Source: Fidelibacterota bacterium (lineage in GTDB: Bacteria > Fidelibacterota > Marinisomatia > SCGC-AAA003-L08 > D37C17). From it: a stretch of DNA of 5,431 bases. The notes below the pieces were generated by a model. That model did no database searches. It saw only the letters and a list, made by a program, of their open reading frames with translations, and was not told the origin of the DNA. A program made the translations under genes and the position numbers. Positions within the stretch are counted from its first letter, which is position 1. Each line of letters starts with the position of its first letter. Below, piece by piece: positions 1-5,431 of this stretch. The stretch lies in contig PANV01000011.1 in the NCBI GenBank assembly GCA_002707765.1, forward strand, positions 31,501-36,931. The letters run 5' to 3'.

Positions 1-606
1 TTTATTTGAATCTTTAAGTTCTTCAGTCATATTAGTTTCAATAAAACCAGGAGAAATTGAATTAACAGTAATATTTCTAGCACCAACTTCTTTAGATAGT
101 GATTTTGTTAAACCTTTTAAGCCTGCTTTTGATGCAGCATAATTTATTTGACCACTATTTCCATTTGAACCAATTATAGATGAAATATTTATTATTCTTC
201 CATATTTATTACGTATCATATTTTTAATAATATGTTTACAGCAATTAAAGTATCCTGAAAGGTTAATATCTATAACCTCTTGCCAATCATTTTCAGTCAT
301 TCTAGCTAATATACTATCTTTGGTTATACCTGCATTATTAACAAGTATATCAATTTTATTTTCAATATTAAAAATTTTACCAAATATATCCTTTACTTCA
401 TCAAAATTTTTTATATCTGCAGAAAAAAAATGAACTTTTACATTGTAGGTTTCCAATATTTCTTTTTTGGTTTTTTCCAAATCTTTTTCAGTTCTACTTA
501 TTAAAAATAAATTACAACCATTCTTTGCTAAATCAAATGAAATTGCTTTTCCGATTCCTTTAGATGCACCTGTAACTATAGCAGTTTTATTTTGTAAAAA
601 ATTCAT
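1..606 (-). CDS. fabG: 3-oxoacyl-[ACP] reductase FabG (3' end beyond window)
   Basis: FabG carries out the NADPH-dependent reduction of 3-oxoacyl-ACP to 3-hydroxyacyl-ACP, the first reduction of each cytosolic fatty-acid elongation cycle. I translated 202 codons from the ATG at 606 to the window edge without a stop. The family is about 245 residues, so roughly the last 45 are outside. It is a classical short-chain dehydrogenase: the cofactor-binding TGASKGIG lies at residues 12-19, NNAG at 90-93, and the catalytic tetrad is Asn115 (in INLSG), Ser143, Tyr156 and Lys160 (in YAASK), with the Ser-Tyr spacing of E. coli FabG. PGFIETNM follows at 186-193. The ATG is 2 bases after the fabD stop, and the N-terminus then has the usual FabG length. 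There is no Shine-Dalgarno sequence, so translation is probably coupled to fabD. SDR enzymes are easily confused, but the fabD neighbour and the PGFIET motif make FabG very likely. Confidence 0.95.
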   Translation of the reverse strand, partial: MNFLQNKTAIVTGASKGIGKAISFDLAKNGCNLFLISRTEKDLEKTKKEILETYNVKVHFFSADIKNFDEVKDIFGKIFNIENKIDILVNNAGITKDSILARMTENDWQEVIDINLSGYFNCCKHIIKNMIRNKYGRIINISSIIGSNGNSGQINYAASKAGLKGLTKSLSKEVGARNITVNSISPGFIETNMTEELKDSNK

Positions 607-608
607 AT

Positions 609-1526
609 CTAAAAGTTAATCATATTAAATGTTAAAGTTTTTGATTTTTTTAGAATTTTATCATTAAGTTTTTTTAGTACTTTACCATTTCCAACTTCAA
701 TGAAATCTAAACTATTGTTATCTTTTTCCATATTATTTATTATATCTACCCATTGTACAGGATTTTCGATTTGATTAATCAAATTTTGTTTAATTTTATC
801 ACCGATCTTTTCACCTACTGGATTTGTATTTTGATAGATAGGTATGGTTGCATCGTGAAATTTAATTGAATCAATTATTTCTTTTACTCTTTTACTTGCA
901 GATGACATTAGTGGTGAATGAAAAGCACCCGAGGTTTTTAAAGGTATTGCCTTTCTAATACCGATTTCTCTACAATTAATTATTGCATTTTCTATTGAGT
1001 CTTTATCACCTGATAAAACTACTTGGTCATATGAATTGTAATTGGCAATTACTAAAATTTTTCCTTTATTACATATTTTTTTAACCTGTTTTTCAGTTGC
1101 ACCAATAAGTGCGAGCATTTTTCCAGGATTTTCTATACCTGCATTTTGCATTTCATATGATCGTATTTTAATAATTTTTAAGGCATCTTCAAAGTCTATT
1201 ACATTAGCTGATACTAAAGCAGAATATTCTCCTAGGCTATGACCAGCTACAGCATTTGGAAAAATATTGTTTGCAAGTAATAAAGATTCTCTAATTATAC
1301 TATCAATAAAAATTGCAGGCTGAGTGTATAAAGTTTCGTTAATTTTTTTCTCATCATTTTTAATAACATCAAGAATATCATACCCTAGGATTTCACTTCC
1401 AACATCATAAAAAGTTTTTAATTTAGGAAATTGATTTAGAAGGTTAGTTCCCATACCTAATGATTGTGAACCTTGACCAGGAAATATAAATAATGTTTTT
1501 TTAAGTTCTTTAATATTCATTATCAT
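609..1526 (-). CDS. fabD: Malonyl-CoA:ACP transacylase FabD
   Basis: FabD moves malonyl groups from CoA to acyl carrier protein, supplying the extender unit for type II fatty-acid synthesis in the cytosol. The 305-residue product matches the family (E. coli 309) and is complete. Visible are the N-terminal GQGSQ at 17-21 (oxyanion-hole Gln18), TQPA at 68-71, the nucleophile elbow GHSLGE at 95-100 with catalytic Ser97, Arg122 which binds the malonyl carboxylate, the catalytic His203 in GAFHS, and NPVQW at 255-259 holding the conserved Gln258. Two ATGs (1526 and 1520) are in frame two codons apart. The upstream one makes a 17-base overlap with plsX, the downstream one 11 bases. Neither has a Shine-Dalgarno sequence and the sequence does not decide between them. 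The overlap suggests translational coupling to plsX. In the common gene order fabH would lie between plsX and fabD; here there is no room for it. Confidence 0.97.
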   Translation of the reverse strand: MIMNIKELKKTLFIFPGQGSQSLGMGTNLLNQFPKLKTFYDVGSEILGYDILDVIKNDEKKINETLYTQPAIFIDSIIRESLLLANNIFPNAVAGHSLGEYSALVSANVIDFEDALKIIKIRSYEMQNAGIENPGKMLALIGATEKQVKKICNKGKILVIANYNSYDQVVLSGDKDSIENAIINCREIGIRKAIPLKTSGAFHSPLMSSASKRVKEIIDSIKFHDATIPIYQNTNPVGEKIGDKIKQNLINQIENPVQWVDIINNMEKDNNSLDFIEVGNGKVLKKLNDKILKKSKTLTFNMINF

Positions 1527-2526
1527 CTAGGTTTAAACTATTAAGTGAAATTTTAATTTTTTCAATAAAATTATTTTCTACACATTTTTTAGCATAAAGA
1601 AGTCCATTGTAAATTGCTTTATCACTTGATGAGCCATGACATTTAATTACAATACCGTTAACACCTAGCAATGGAGCACCACCATGTTCCTCATAGTCAA
1701 AGTTTTTTTTGATATCTTTGAAAACAGGATAAAGTAAGGGTTGAGCTAATTTTGAGACTGAATGCTTATTAATACTTTTTTTAGTCCATTTAATCATTTT
1801 ATTTACGGTTCCTTCAATCAACTTCAAAACAATATTTCCTGTAAAACCGTCACAAATAACAATATCAGCTTTATTTTCCAAAATATATCTGGCTTCAATA
1901 TTACCTATAAAATTTTTTGAGTATTTTTCTAAAAGTTCATAAGTTTCAATTGTTAAGTTATTACCTTTATTTTTTTCAGCTCCTATGTTAAGTAAGGCTA
2001 CTCTAGGATTTCTAATATTTTCTAAATACTTAATATATGCTTTTGCCATTAGAGAAAATTGTAATAAATGAATCGGTTTATTATTTGAATTTGCACCAAC
2101 ATCACACAAAACGAATCCGCCTTTTTCTGTTGGAATAAATGCTCCTAATGCAGGTCTTTTTATAGCATCTATTTTTCCTAAAATCATTAGGGATGAAGAT
2201 AGTAGTGCAGCAGTATTTCCTGCACTTACAATAGCATCTACATCTTTATTTTTTAATAAATGGATACATTTTATTAAAGATGATTCAGGCTTTTGTTTAA
2301 ATAGCCTAGTCATTGAATCATCATCTGATACTTCTTGTTCAGCATAAATGAATTCGTAATTAGAAATTTTCTTTGATATAAGAATATTTTTTGCTTGATT
2401 TAGGGTAGATTTCTTACCAACTAGAAAAATCTTGTCATTGGGATTTTTTATTAGATATCTTATTGCACCATTTACGTTTGATGAAGGAGAATTATCTCCA
2501 TTCATTACATCTATTGCAATTTTCAT
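1510..2526 (-). CDS. plsX: Phosphate acyltransferase PlsX
   Basis: PlsX converts acyl-ACP and phosphate to acyl-phosphate, the acyl donor used by PlsY to start phospholipid synthesis. It is a peripheral, membrane-associated protein. The 338-residue product has the family's normal length (about 330-345). Recognisable blocks in order are: N-terminal IAID with MNGD at 8-11, SAGNTAA at 101-107, RPAL at 124-127, DVGAN at 142-146, LLNIG at 178-182 followed by KGN, FIGNIEAR at 206-213, CDGFTGN at 225-231, and GGAPLLGVNG at 282-291 followed by HGSSS at 297-301. A few positions differ from the commonest family sequence as I recall it: MGGD is MNGD, SAGNTGA is SAGNTAA, and the glutamate after LLNIG is alanine. 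The ATG is 9 bases after the rpmF stop and has no Shine-Dalgarno sequence. Its 3' end overlaps fabD. The rpmF-plsX pairing is one of the most widespread gene neighbourhoods in bacteria and supports the call. Confidence 0.97.
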   Translation of the reverse strand: MKIAIDVMNGDNSPSSNVNGAIRYLIKNPNDKIFLVGKKSTLNQAKNILISKKISNYEFIYAEQEVSDDDSMTRLFKQKPESSLIKCIHLLKNKDVDAIVSAGNTAALLSSSLMILGKIDAIKRPALGAFIPTEKGGFVLCDVGANSNNKPIHLLQFSLMAKAYIKYLENIRNPRVALLNIGAEKNKGNNLTIETYELLEKYSKNFIGNIEARYILENKADIVICDGFTGNIVLKLIEGTVNKMIKWTKKSINKHSVSKLAQPLLYPVFKDIKKNFDYEEHGGAPLLGVNGIVIKCHGSSSDKAIYNGLLYAKKCVENNFIEKIKISLNSLNLDDNEY

Positions 2527-2535
2527 TTTAATGGA

Positions 2536-2721
2536 TTAGCTATTTTTTGCTAAAATTTTTCCTTTATAATAAAGAACACCATCTACTTTGTATGCTCGAT
2601 GTCTTAAATGAGATGTGCCAGTTTCTTTGCATGTAGATATACAAATAGTATCTTTCAGTTTCCATTGTGATCTTCTTTTTTTACTACGTGCCTTAGAGTG
2701 TTTTTTTCTTGGTACTGCCAT
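2536..2721 (-). CDS. rpmF: 50S ribosomal protein L32, cysteine-poor form
   Basis: L32 is a small protein of the large ribosomal subunit. The 61-residue product begins MAVPRKKHSKARSKKRR, the typical basic L32 N-terminus that binds rRNA, then a tryptophan at 20 and a C-terminal half ending in YYKGK (51-55). In the common form this half is a zinc ribbon with two CxxC pairs. Here only Cys27 and Cys31 are present. Cys31 lines up with the first ribbon cysteine, its partner position is Thr34, and the second pair is replaced by the AYKVDGVL stretch before YYKG. This is therefore a zinc-independent (C-minus) L32, a type known for several ribosomal proteins and, from memory, seen in Bacteroidota-like lineages. 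A Shine-Dalgarno sequence precedes the start. It is followed closely by plsX, the usual partner, and probably opens that transcription unit. Confidence 0.96.
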   Translation of the reverse strand: MAVPRKKHSKARSKKRRSQWKLKDTICISTCKETGTSHLRHRAYKVDGVLYYKGKILAKNS

Positions 2722-2732
2722 ATTTTTTTAAA

Positions 2733-2736
2733 CTCC
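2733..2736 (-). promoter_or_regulatory. Shine-Dalgarno sequence of rpmF
   Basis: On the minus strand GGAG sits 11 bases before the rpmF ATG. The spacing is slightly long but usable, and it is the only such motif in the 68-base gap. It supports the ATG at 2721 as the start. Confidence 0.65.
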
Positions 2737-2757
2737 GTTAATATCAGGCGCTAATTT

Positions 2758-2786
2758 ATTATTAAAATTTTGTATAAAACAAACAA
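2758..2786 (-). promoter_or_regulatory. Possible promoter for rpmF-plsX-fabD-fabG
   Basis: The only sizeable intergenic space in the window (2722-2789, 68 bases) lies between the SPOR gene and rpmF. Reading the minus strand, TTGTTT (2786-2781) and AATAAT (2763-2758) are separated by 17 bases and resemble sigma-70 type -35 and -10 boxes. In sequence this AT-rich such matches occur by chance, and if the organism belongs to the FCB group its promoter consensus would differ. No GC-rich hairpin followed by a T-run is present, so there is no sign of an intrinsic terminator for the upstream genes, and read-through into rpmF remains possible. Confidence 0.22.
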
Positions 2787-2789
2787 AAA

Positions 2790-3434
2790 TTATTTGATAT
2801 ATGCTATCCAAGGGTCTTCCCCTCTAAATTCAGATAATTTATTTTTAACTTTAAGGGCAAGTTCCTTATTTTTAAAACTTCCTATTCGAACTCTCCATCT
2901 TTGAATATTATTCTTACTATCATAAAACTCTTCAATATATGTATCAAAACCAAGTTCAATAAGTTCAAACATATCTTCTTTAGCCTTATCCTTTGATGTC
3001 CATGATGCAACTTGAATTGTATAAATATTATTAATTATAATTTCATTTTTATTTTTTTTATCATTTACGACTTTATTCGCTGATACATTCTTTTTTTCAT
3101 TGATAACATTGAAAAAAAATATTTCTTCATGAACTTTTTCTTTCATCATGTTTTCTATTTCAAGAGTTATACGATATTCACCATTTGAGATAGGGGTAAA
3201 TAATAATTTATCATGATTGATATTGTAATCCATTTTAGATTCATTTTTTCCAATTGGTTTTGACCATTTGTAAATATAATTACTTGAATTAGTTATATTA
3301 AATTTTTTCGGAAAAACTTTTATGGTTTTACCTGACTCAATTTCTTGCCATATTTGTTGTTCATTACAAGACAACAAGACAAACATTGAGCAAATAATTT
3401 TAATTATTTTCATACTTAATTTTTTTTTATACAT
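2790..3434 (-). CDS. SPOR-domain lipoprotein with Ig/PKD-like segment
   Basis: This is a predicted membrane-anchored envelope protein of unknown specific role. Residues 1-23 form a lipoprotein signal: lysines, a hydrophobic stretch, then the lipobox LLSC with Cys23 as the lipidation site. Residues about 36-112 look like an Ig/PKD-type beta domain (YKWSKP at 55-60, then LLFTPISNGEYRITL at 77-91), though this is judged by pattern only. A lysine/asparagine-rich linker covers about 112-136. The C-terminus (137-214) is a SPOR domain: YTIQVASW, then a helix, then RWRVRIGSF at 179-187 and a second helix. SPOR domains bind denuded septal peptidoglycan glycans, so a role in cell division or wall remodelling is inferred. 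The ATG at 3434 overlaps ndk by 8 bases. A second ATG at 3413 (residue 8) keeps a complete signal peptide and is equally possible. Neither has a Shine-Dalgarno sequence. A run of nine A lies between the two starts. Confidence 0.85.
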   Translation of the reverse strand: MYKKKLSMKIIKIICSMFVLLSCNEQQIWQEIESGKTIKVFPKKFNITNSSNYIYKWSKPIGKNESKMDYNINHDKLLFTPISNGEYRITLEIENMMKEKVHEEIFFFNVINEKKNVSANKVVNDKKNKNEIIINNIYTIQVASWTSKDKAKEDMFELIELGFDTYIEEFYDSKNNIQRWRVRIGSFKNKELALKVKNKLSEFRGEDPWIAYIK

Positions 3435-3852
3435 TTAATATAAGTTCTGAATCAGAAAAGAAAAAAGCAATTTCTTTTTTTGCGTTTTTATCTGAATCTG
3501 AGCCATGAACTGCATTTTCACCAAGACTATTTGCATAAAGTTTACGAATTGTTCCTTCGTCTGCTTCAGATGGATTAGTTGCGCCTATAACTTTCCTCCA
3601 TTCAGATACGGCATTATTTTTTTTTAATGCTAAAACCATACATTTACCAGAAGACATAAATGACGTTAATTCCTCAAAAAAAGGTTTATCACTATGAATT
3701 TCATAAAATCCTTCGGCCTGTTTTTTTGTCATTTTTATCAACTTAGCCGATAAGATTTCGAAATTTTTTGATAAAATATAATCATAGATTTTACCTGTAT
3801 AATTATTTTTGACTGCATCAGGCTTAATTATTGCAAAAGTTAAATTATTCAT
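3427..3852 (-). CDS. ndk: Nucleoside diphosphate kinase
   Basis: Ndk transfers the terminal phosphate from a nucleoside triphosphate (mainly ATP) to other nucleoside diphosphates through a phosphohistidine, balancing cytosolic NTP and dNTP pools. The 141-residue product is complete and of normal length (E. coli 143). The active-site residues are all visible: Lys10 in IIKPDA, Tyr50, Phe58 or Phe59, Arg86, Thr92, Arg103 in GTIRK, Asn113, and the phosphorylated His116 in NAVHGSDS (115-120 for VHGSDS). It begins 11 bases after sucD, with its Shine-Dalgarno sequence straddling the sucD stop codon, which points to co-transcription and coupled translation with sucCD. Ndk can convert GTP made by a GTP-forming succinyl-CoA synthetase into ATP, and physical association of the two enzymes has been reported in Pseudomonas. 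The nucleotide used by this SucCD is not visible here. Confidence 0.98.
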   Translation of the reverse strand: MNNLTFAIIKPDAVKNNYTGKIYDYILSKNFEILSAKLIKMTKKQAEGFYEIHSDKPFFEELTSFMSSGKCMVLALKKNNAVSEWRKVIGATNPSEADEGTIRKLYANSLGENAVHGSDSDKNAKKEIAFFFSDSELILNV

Positions 3853-3860
3853 ATTATTAT

Positions 3861-3865
3861 TCCTT
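3861..3865 (-). promoter_or_regulatory. Shine-Dalgarno sequence of ndk, overlapping the sucD stop
   Basis: On the minus strand AAGGA lies 8 bases before the ndk ATG. Its first two bases are the last two of the sucD TAA stop codon (3866-3864). A ribosome finishing sucD would therefore stop directly on the ndk initiation site. Confidence 0.75.
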
Positions 3866-4736
3866 ATATAATTTCTTTCATTTTTTTTCCAATTTCTGAT
3901 GGAGATTCACAAACCTTTATACCACATTTTTCCATAATGTCCATTTTAGCTCTTGCAGTTTCATCTCCTCCAGAAATAATTGCACCAGCATGACCCATTC
4001 TTTTACCAGCTGGAGCAGTTTGGCCAGCAATGAAACCAACAACAGGTTTTGATACATTATCTTTTATCCACATTGCTGATTCTATTTCCATAGTGCCTCC
4101 AATTTCTCCAATGATAACTATTCCCTCGGTTTCTTTATCTTCTTCAAATAGTTTGACAGCATCTTTCATATCAGTTCCAATAATTGGGTCGCCTCCTATT
4201 CCCAGTGCAGTAGTTTGGCCAAGATTATTTTGAACTAATTGATAAATAGCTTCGTATGTTAAAGTGCCTGATTTTGAGATGACTCCAATGTTACCTTTTT
4301 GAGTTATAAATCCAGGCATTATTCCAAGCTTACATTCATCAACAGTAATAACTCCTGGGCAATTAGGACCAATTAAACATATATTTCTTTCATTAACGAT
4401 ATGTTTAGCCTTAATCATATCTCTGGTAGGAATTCCTTCGCTTATACAAACTATAGTATCGATTCCAGCTTCTGCAGATTCTATGATTGCTGATCCTGCA
4501 TAAGCTGGTGGAACAAAAATTATTGAAGCATTAGCATCAGTCGCTTCTTTAGCATCCAGAACACTGTTAAAAACATCAACTTTTCCATCTACTGCTTTTG
4601 TACCTCCTTTACCTGGAGTAACACCAGAAACAATATTGGTTCCATATTCAATCATTTGTTTAGAATGAAAAGTTCCTTCAGAACCCGTAATTCCTTGTAC
4701 CAATACTCTAGTTTTTTTATTTACAATTATAGACAT
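3864..4736 (-). CDS. sucD: Succinyl-CoA synthetase alpha subunit
   Basis: SucD is the catalytic, CoA-binding subunit of succinyl-CoA synthetase, which links succinyl-CoA to succinate conversion to ATP or GTP formation in the TCA cycle. It works as an alpha/beta complex with SucC. The 290 residues equal the family length (E. coli 289). The N-terminal CoA-binding Rossmann domain has VQGITGSEGTFH at 13-24 and PGKGG at 41-45. GIPTRDM follows at 101-107 and IGPNCPG at 122-128. The ligase domain has SKSGTLTYE at 154-162, GIGGDP at 179-184, GEIGG at 210-214 (Glu211, which positions the histidine) and GHAGAI at 248-253 with the phosphohistidine His249. The start ATG shares one base with the sucC stop (TAATG) and has a strong Shine-Dalgarno sequence at good distance, so the start is secure. 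Confidence 0.98.
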   Translation of the reverse strand: MSIIVNKKTRVLVQGITGSEGTFHSKQMIEYGTNIVSGVTPGKGGTKAVDGKVDVFNSVLDAKEATDANASIIFVPPAYAGSAIIESAEAGIDTIVCISEGIPTRDMIKAKHIVNERNICLIGPNCPGVITVDECKLGIMPGFITQKGNIGVISKSGTLTYEAIYQLVQNNLGQTTALGIGGDPIIGTDMKDAVKLFEEDKETEGIVIIGEIGGTMEIESAMWIKDNVSKPVVGFIAGQTAPAGKRMGHAGAIISGGDETARAKMDIMEKCGIKVCESPSEIGKKMKEII

Positions 4737-5431
4737 TAATTTTTCTCCTTTATTGCAATATTTACAACTTTATTAGCTGCATCTTGCAAATTATTAGCTG
4801 GAATAATTTCGATATTTGAATTAGATAAAATTTCTTTAGCAATTTCAGCATTAGTACCTTCTAGCCTAACAACAACAGGGATATTTAAGCTTAAGTCGTT
4901 CACAGCTTGAACAACACCATTTGCTACTCTATCACATCTAACTATACCACCAAAAATATTTATGAGTACTGCTTTTACATTTTTATCTTTTAATATTATT
5001 TTAAAACCATTTTTTATAGTATCAGCATTAGCTTTTCCACCTACATCAAGGAAGTTTGCTGGTTTACCACCAGATATTTTAATGATATCCATTGTAGCCA
5101 TTGCTAATCCAGCTCCATTTACCATACAGCCAACATTACCCTCTAGTTTAACATAGTTTAAATCAAATTGACTAGCTTCTAATTCAGATGGGTCCTCTTC
5201 ATCTAAATCTTGCATTTTTAATACATCTTGTTGTCTAAAAAGAGCATTGCTGTCAAAATTAAATTTAGCATCTAATGCGACTATTTTTTCTTGTTCAGTG
5301 ACTACTAAGGGATTAATTTCTAATAATGTAGTATCCATATCCTTGTAGCATTTATACATATTCTTAAAAATTTCTATCGCATCTTTCTTTAAGTCATCAC
5401 GAAGATTTAATCCTATCGCAAGTTTTTCAGC
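4736..5431 (-). CDS. sucC: Succinyl-CoA synthetase beta subunit (5' part beyond window)
   Basis: SucC is the nucleotide-binding subunit that partners SucD. The reading frame is open from the window edge at 5431 to the TAA at 4738-4736, giving 231 residues. The family is about 388 long, so roughly 155 N-terminal residues, most of the ATP-grasp domain, are missing. The coding frame continues upstream of the internal ATG at 5359 with matching family sequence (AEKLAIGLNL), so that ATG is not the start. Visible family blocks, numbered from the window edge, are LLEINPLVV at 36-44 (Mg-nucleotide contacts), then DAKFNFDSNALFRQ, GCMVNGAGLAMATMD, NFLDVGGKA, INIFGGIVRCD and VVVRLEGTNAEIAKEIL, all in the normal order through the C-terminal ligase domain. 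The residues that would distinguish ADP-forming from GDP-forming enzymes are mostly in the missing part. Its stop codon overlaps the sucD start by one base. Confidence 0.97.
   Translation of the reverse strand, partial: AEKLAIGLNLRDDLKKDAIEIFKNMYKCYKDMDTTLLEINPLVVTEQEKIVALDAKFNFDSNALFRQQDVLKMQDLDEEDPSELEASQFDLNYVKLEGNVGCMVNGAGLAMATMDIIKISGGKPANFLDVGGKANADTIKNGFKIILKDKNVKAVLINIFGGIVRCDRVANGVVQAVNDLSLNIPVVVRLEGTNAEIAKEILSNSNIEIIPANNLQDAANKVVNIAIKEKN
4745..4751 (-). promoter_or_regulatory. Strong Shine-Dalgarno sequence of sucD
   Basis: On the minus strand AAAGGAG ends 8 bases before the sucD ATG and lies inside the last codons of sucC. It is the best ribosome binding site in the window and fits the need to make the alpha and beta subunits in equal amounts. 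Confidence 0.85.

Noticed and set aside
1042..1242. 66-codon plus-strand open frame
   Set aside because: It lies wholly antisense inside fabD, whose catalytic motifs are intact in this region; the product has no recognisable features.
2722..2789. Possible terminator or riboswitch in the gap before rpmF
   Set aside because: No GC-rich stem or conserved RNA fold can be seen in these 68 bases; only AT-rich sequence, a weak promoter-like pair and the rpmF ribosome binding site.
3611..3630. Inverted repeat GCATTA / TAATGC around a run of T, resembling a hairpin
   Set aside because: It has only a 6-bp AT-rich stem and lies in the middle of the ndk coding sequence (LALKKNNAV); likely chance in AT-rich DNA.
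4030..4233. 67-codon plus-strand open frame
   Set aside because: Antisense shadow of the conserved ligase domain of sucD; serine/proline/isoleucine-rich product typical of a reverse reading of a conserved gene.
4962..5156. 64-codon plus-strand open frame
   Set aside because: Antisense shadow of sucC, covering its NGAGLAM and IFGGIVRCD blocks; no independent support.
5340..5359. ATG at 5359 as the sucC start
   Set aside because: The same frame is open to the window edge and encodes SucC-like sequence upstream of this ATG; a start here would remove more than 40% of the protein.

Overview
This is an AT-rich (roughly 30% G+C by eye, not computed), almost fully coding stretch of bacterial chromosome. 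Eight genes all lie on the minus strand. In transcription order (right to left) they are: sucC (5' end outside the window), sucD, ndk, a SPOR-domain lipoprotein gene, rpmF, plsX, fabD and fabG (3' end outside the window). No RNA gene, mobile element, CRISPR array or convincing terminator is visible, and there is no gene-free stretch longer than 68 bases.

The window has two functional blocks. The right half (about 2790-5431) holds succinyl-CoA synthetase (SucC and SucD), nucleoside diphosphate kinase (Ndk), and a small lipoprotein with an Ig/PKD-like segment and a C-terminal SPOR domain. SucCD makes ATP or GTP in the TCA cycle and Ndk can exchange that phosphate among nucleotides, so their adjacency is metabolically sensible. 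The left half (1-2721) is a variant of the widespread rpmF-plsX-fabH-fabD-fabG cluster, combining ribosomal protein L32 with phospholipid and fatty-acid synthesis. Here fabH is missing from its usual place: the fabD start lies inside the end of plsX.

Spacing is very tight: sucC/sucD overlap by 1 base, sucD-ndk gap 11, ndk/SPOR overlap 8, rpmF-plsX gap 9, plsX/fabD overlap 17, fabD-fabG gap 2. The only real intergenic space is 68 bases upstream of rpmF, the likely boundary between two transcription units, with only a weak promoter candidate. Clear Shine-Dalgarno sequences precede sucD, ndk and rpmF. None is evident before the SPOR gene, plsX, fabD or fabG, whose translation is probably coupled to the upstream gene.

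Organism: a free-living or streamlined Gram-negative bacterium is suggested by the TCA and fatty-acid genes, the lipoprotein with a SPOR (peptidoglycan-binding) domain, the low G+C and the dense packing. The cysteine-poor L32 with its HLRHRAY segment and the Ndk segment GTIRKLYA resemble, from memory, proteins of the Bacteroidota/Marinimicrobia (FCB) side of the tree. A marine SAR406-like (Marinimicrobia) lineage is my best guess, but it is unproven and an AT-rich proteobacterium is not excluded. I see mostly housekeeping genes and no evidence of a novel defence or mobile system; the points worth a second look are small architectural ones.
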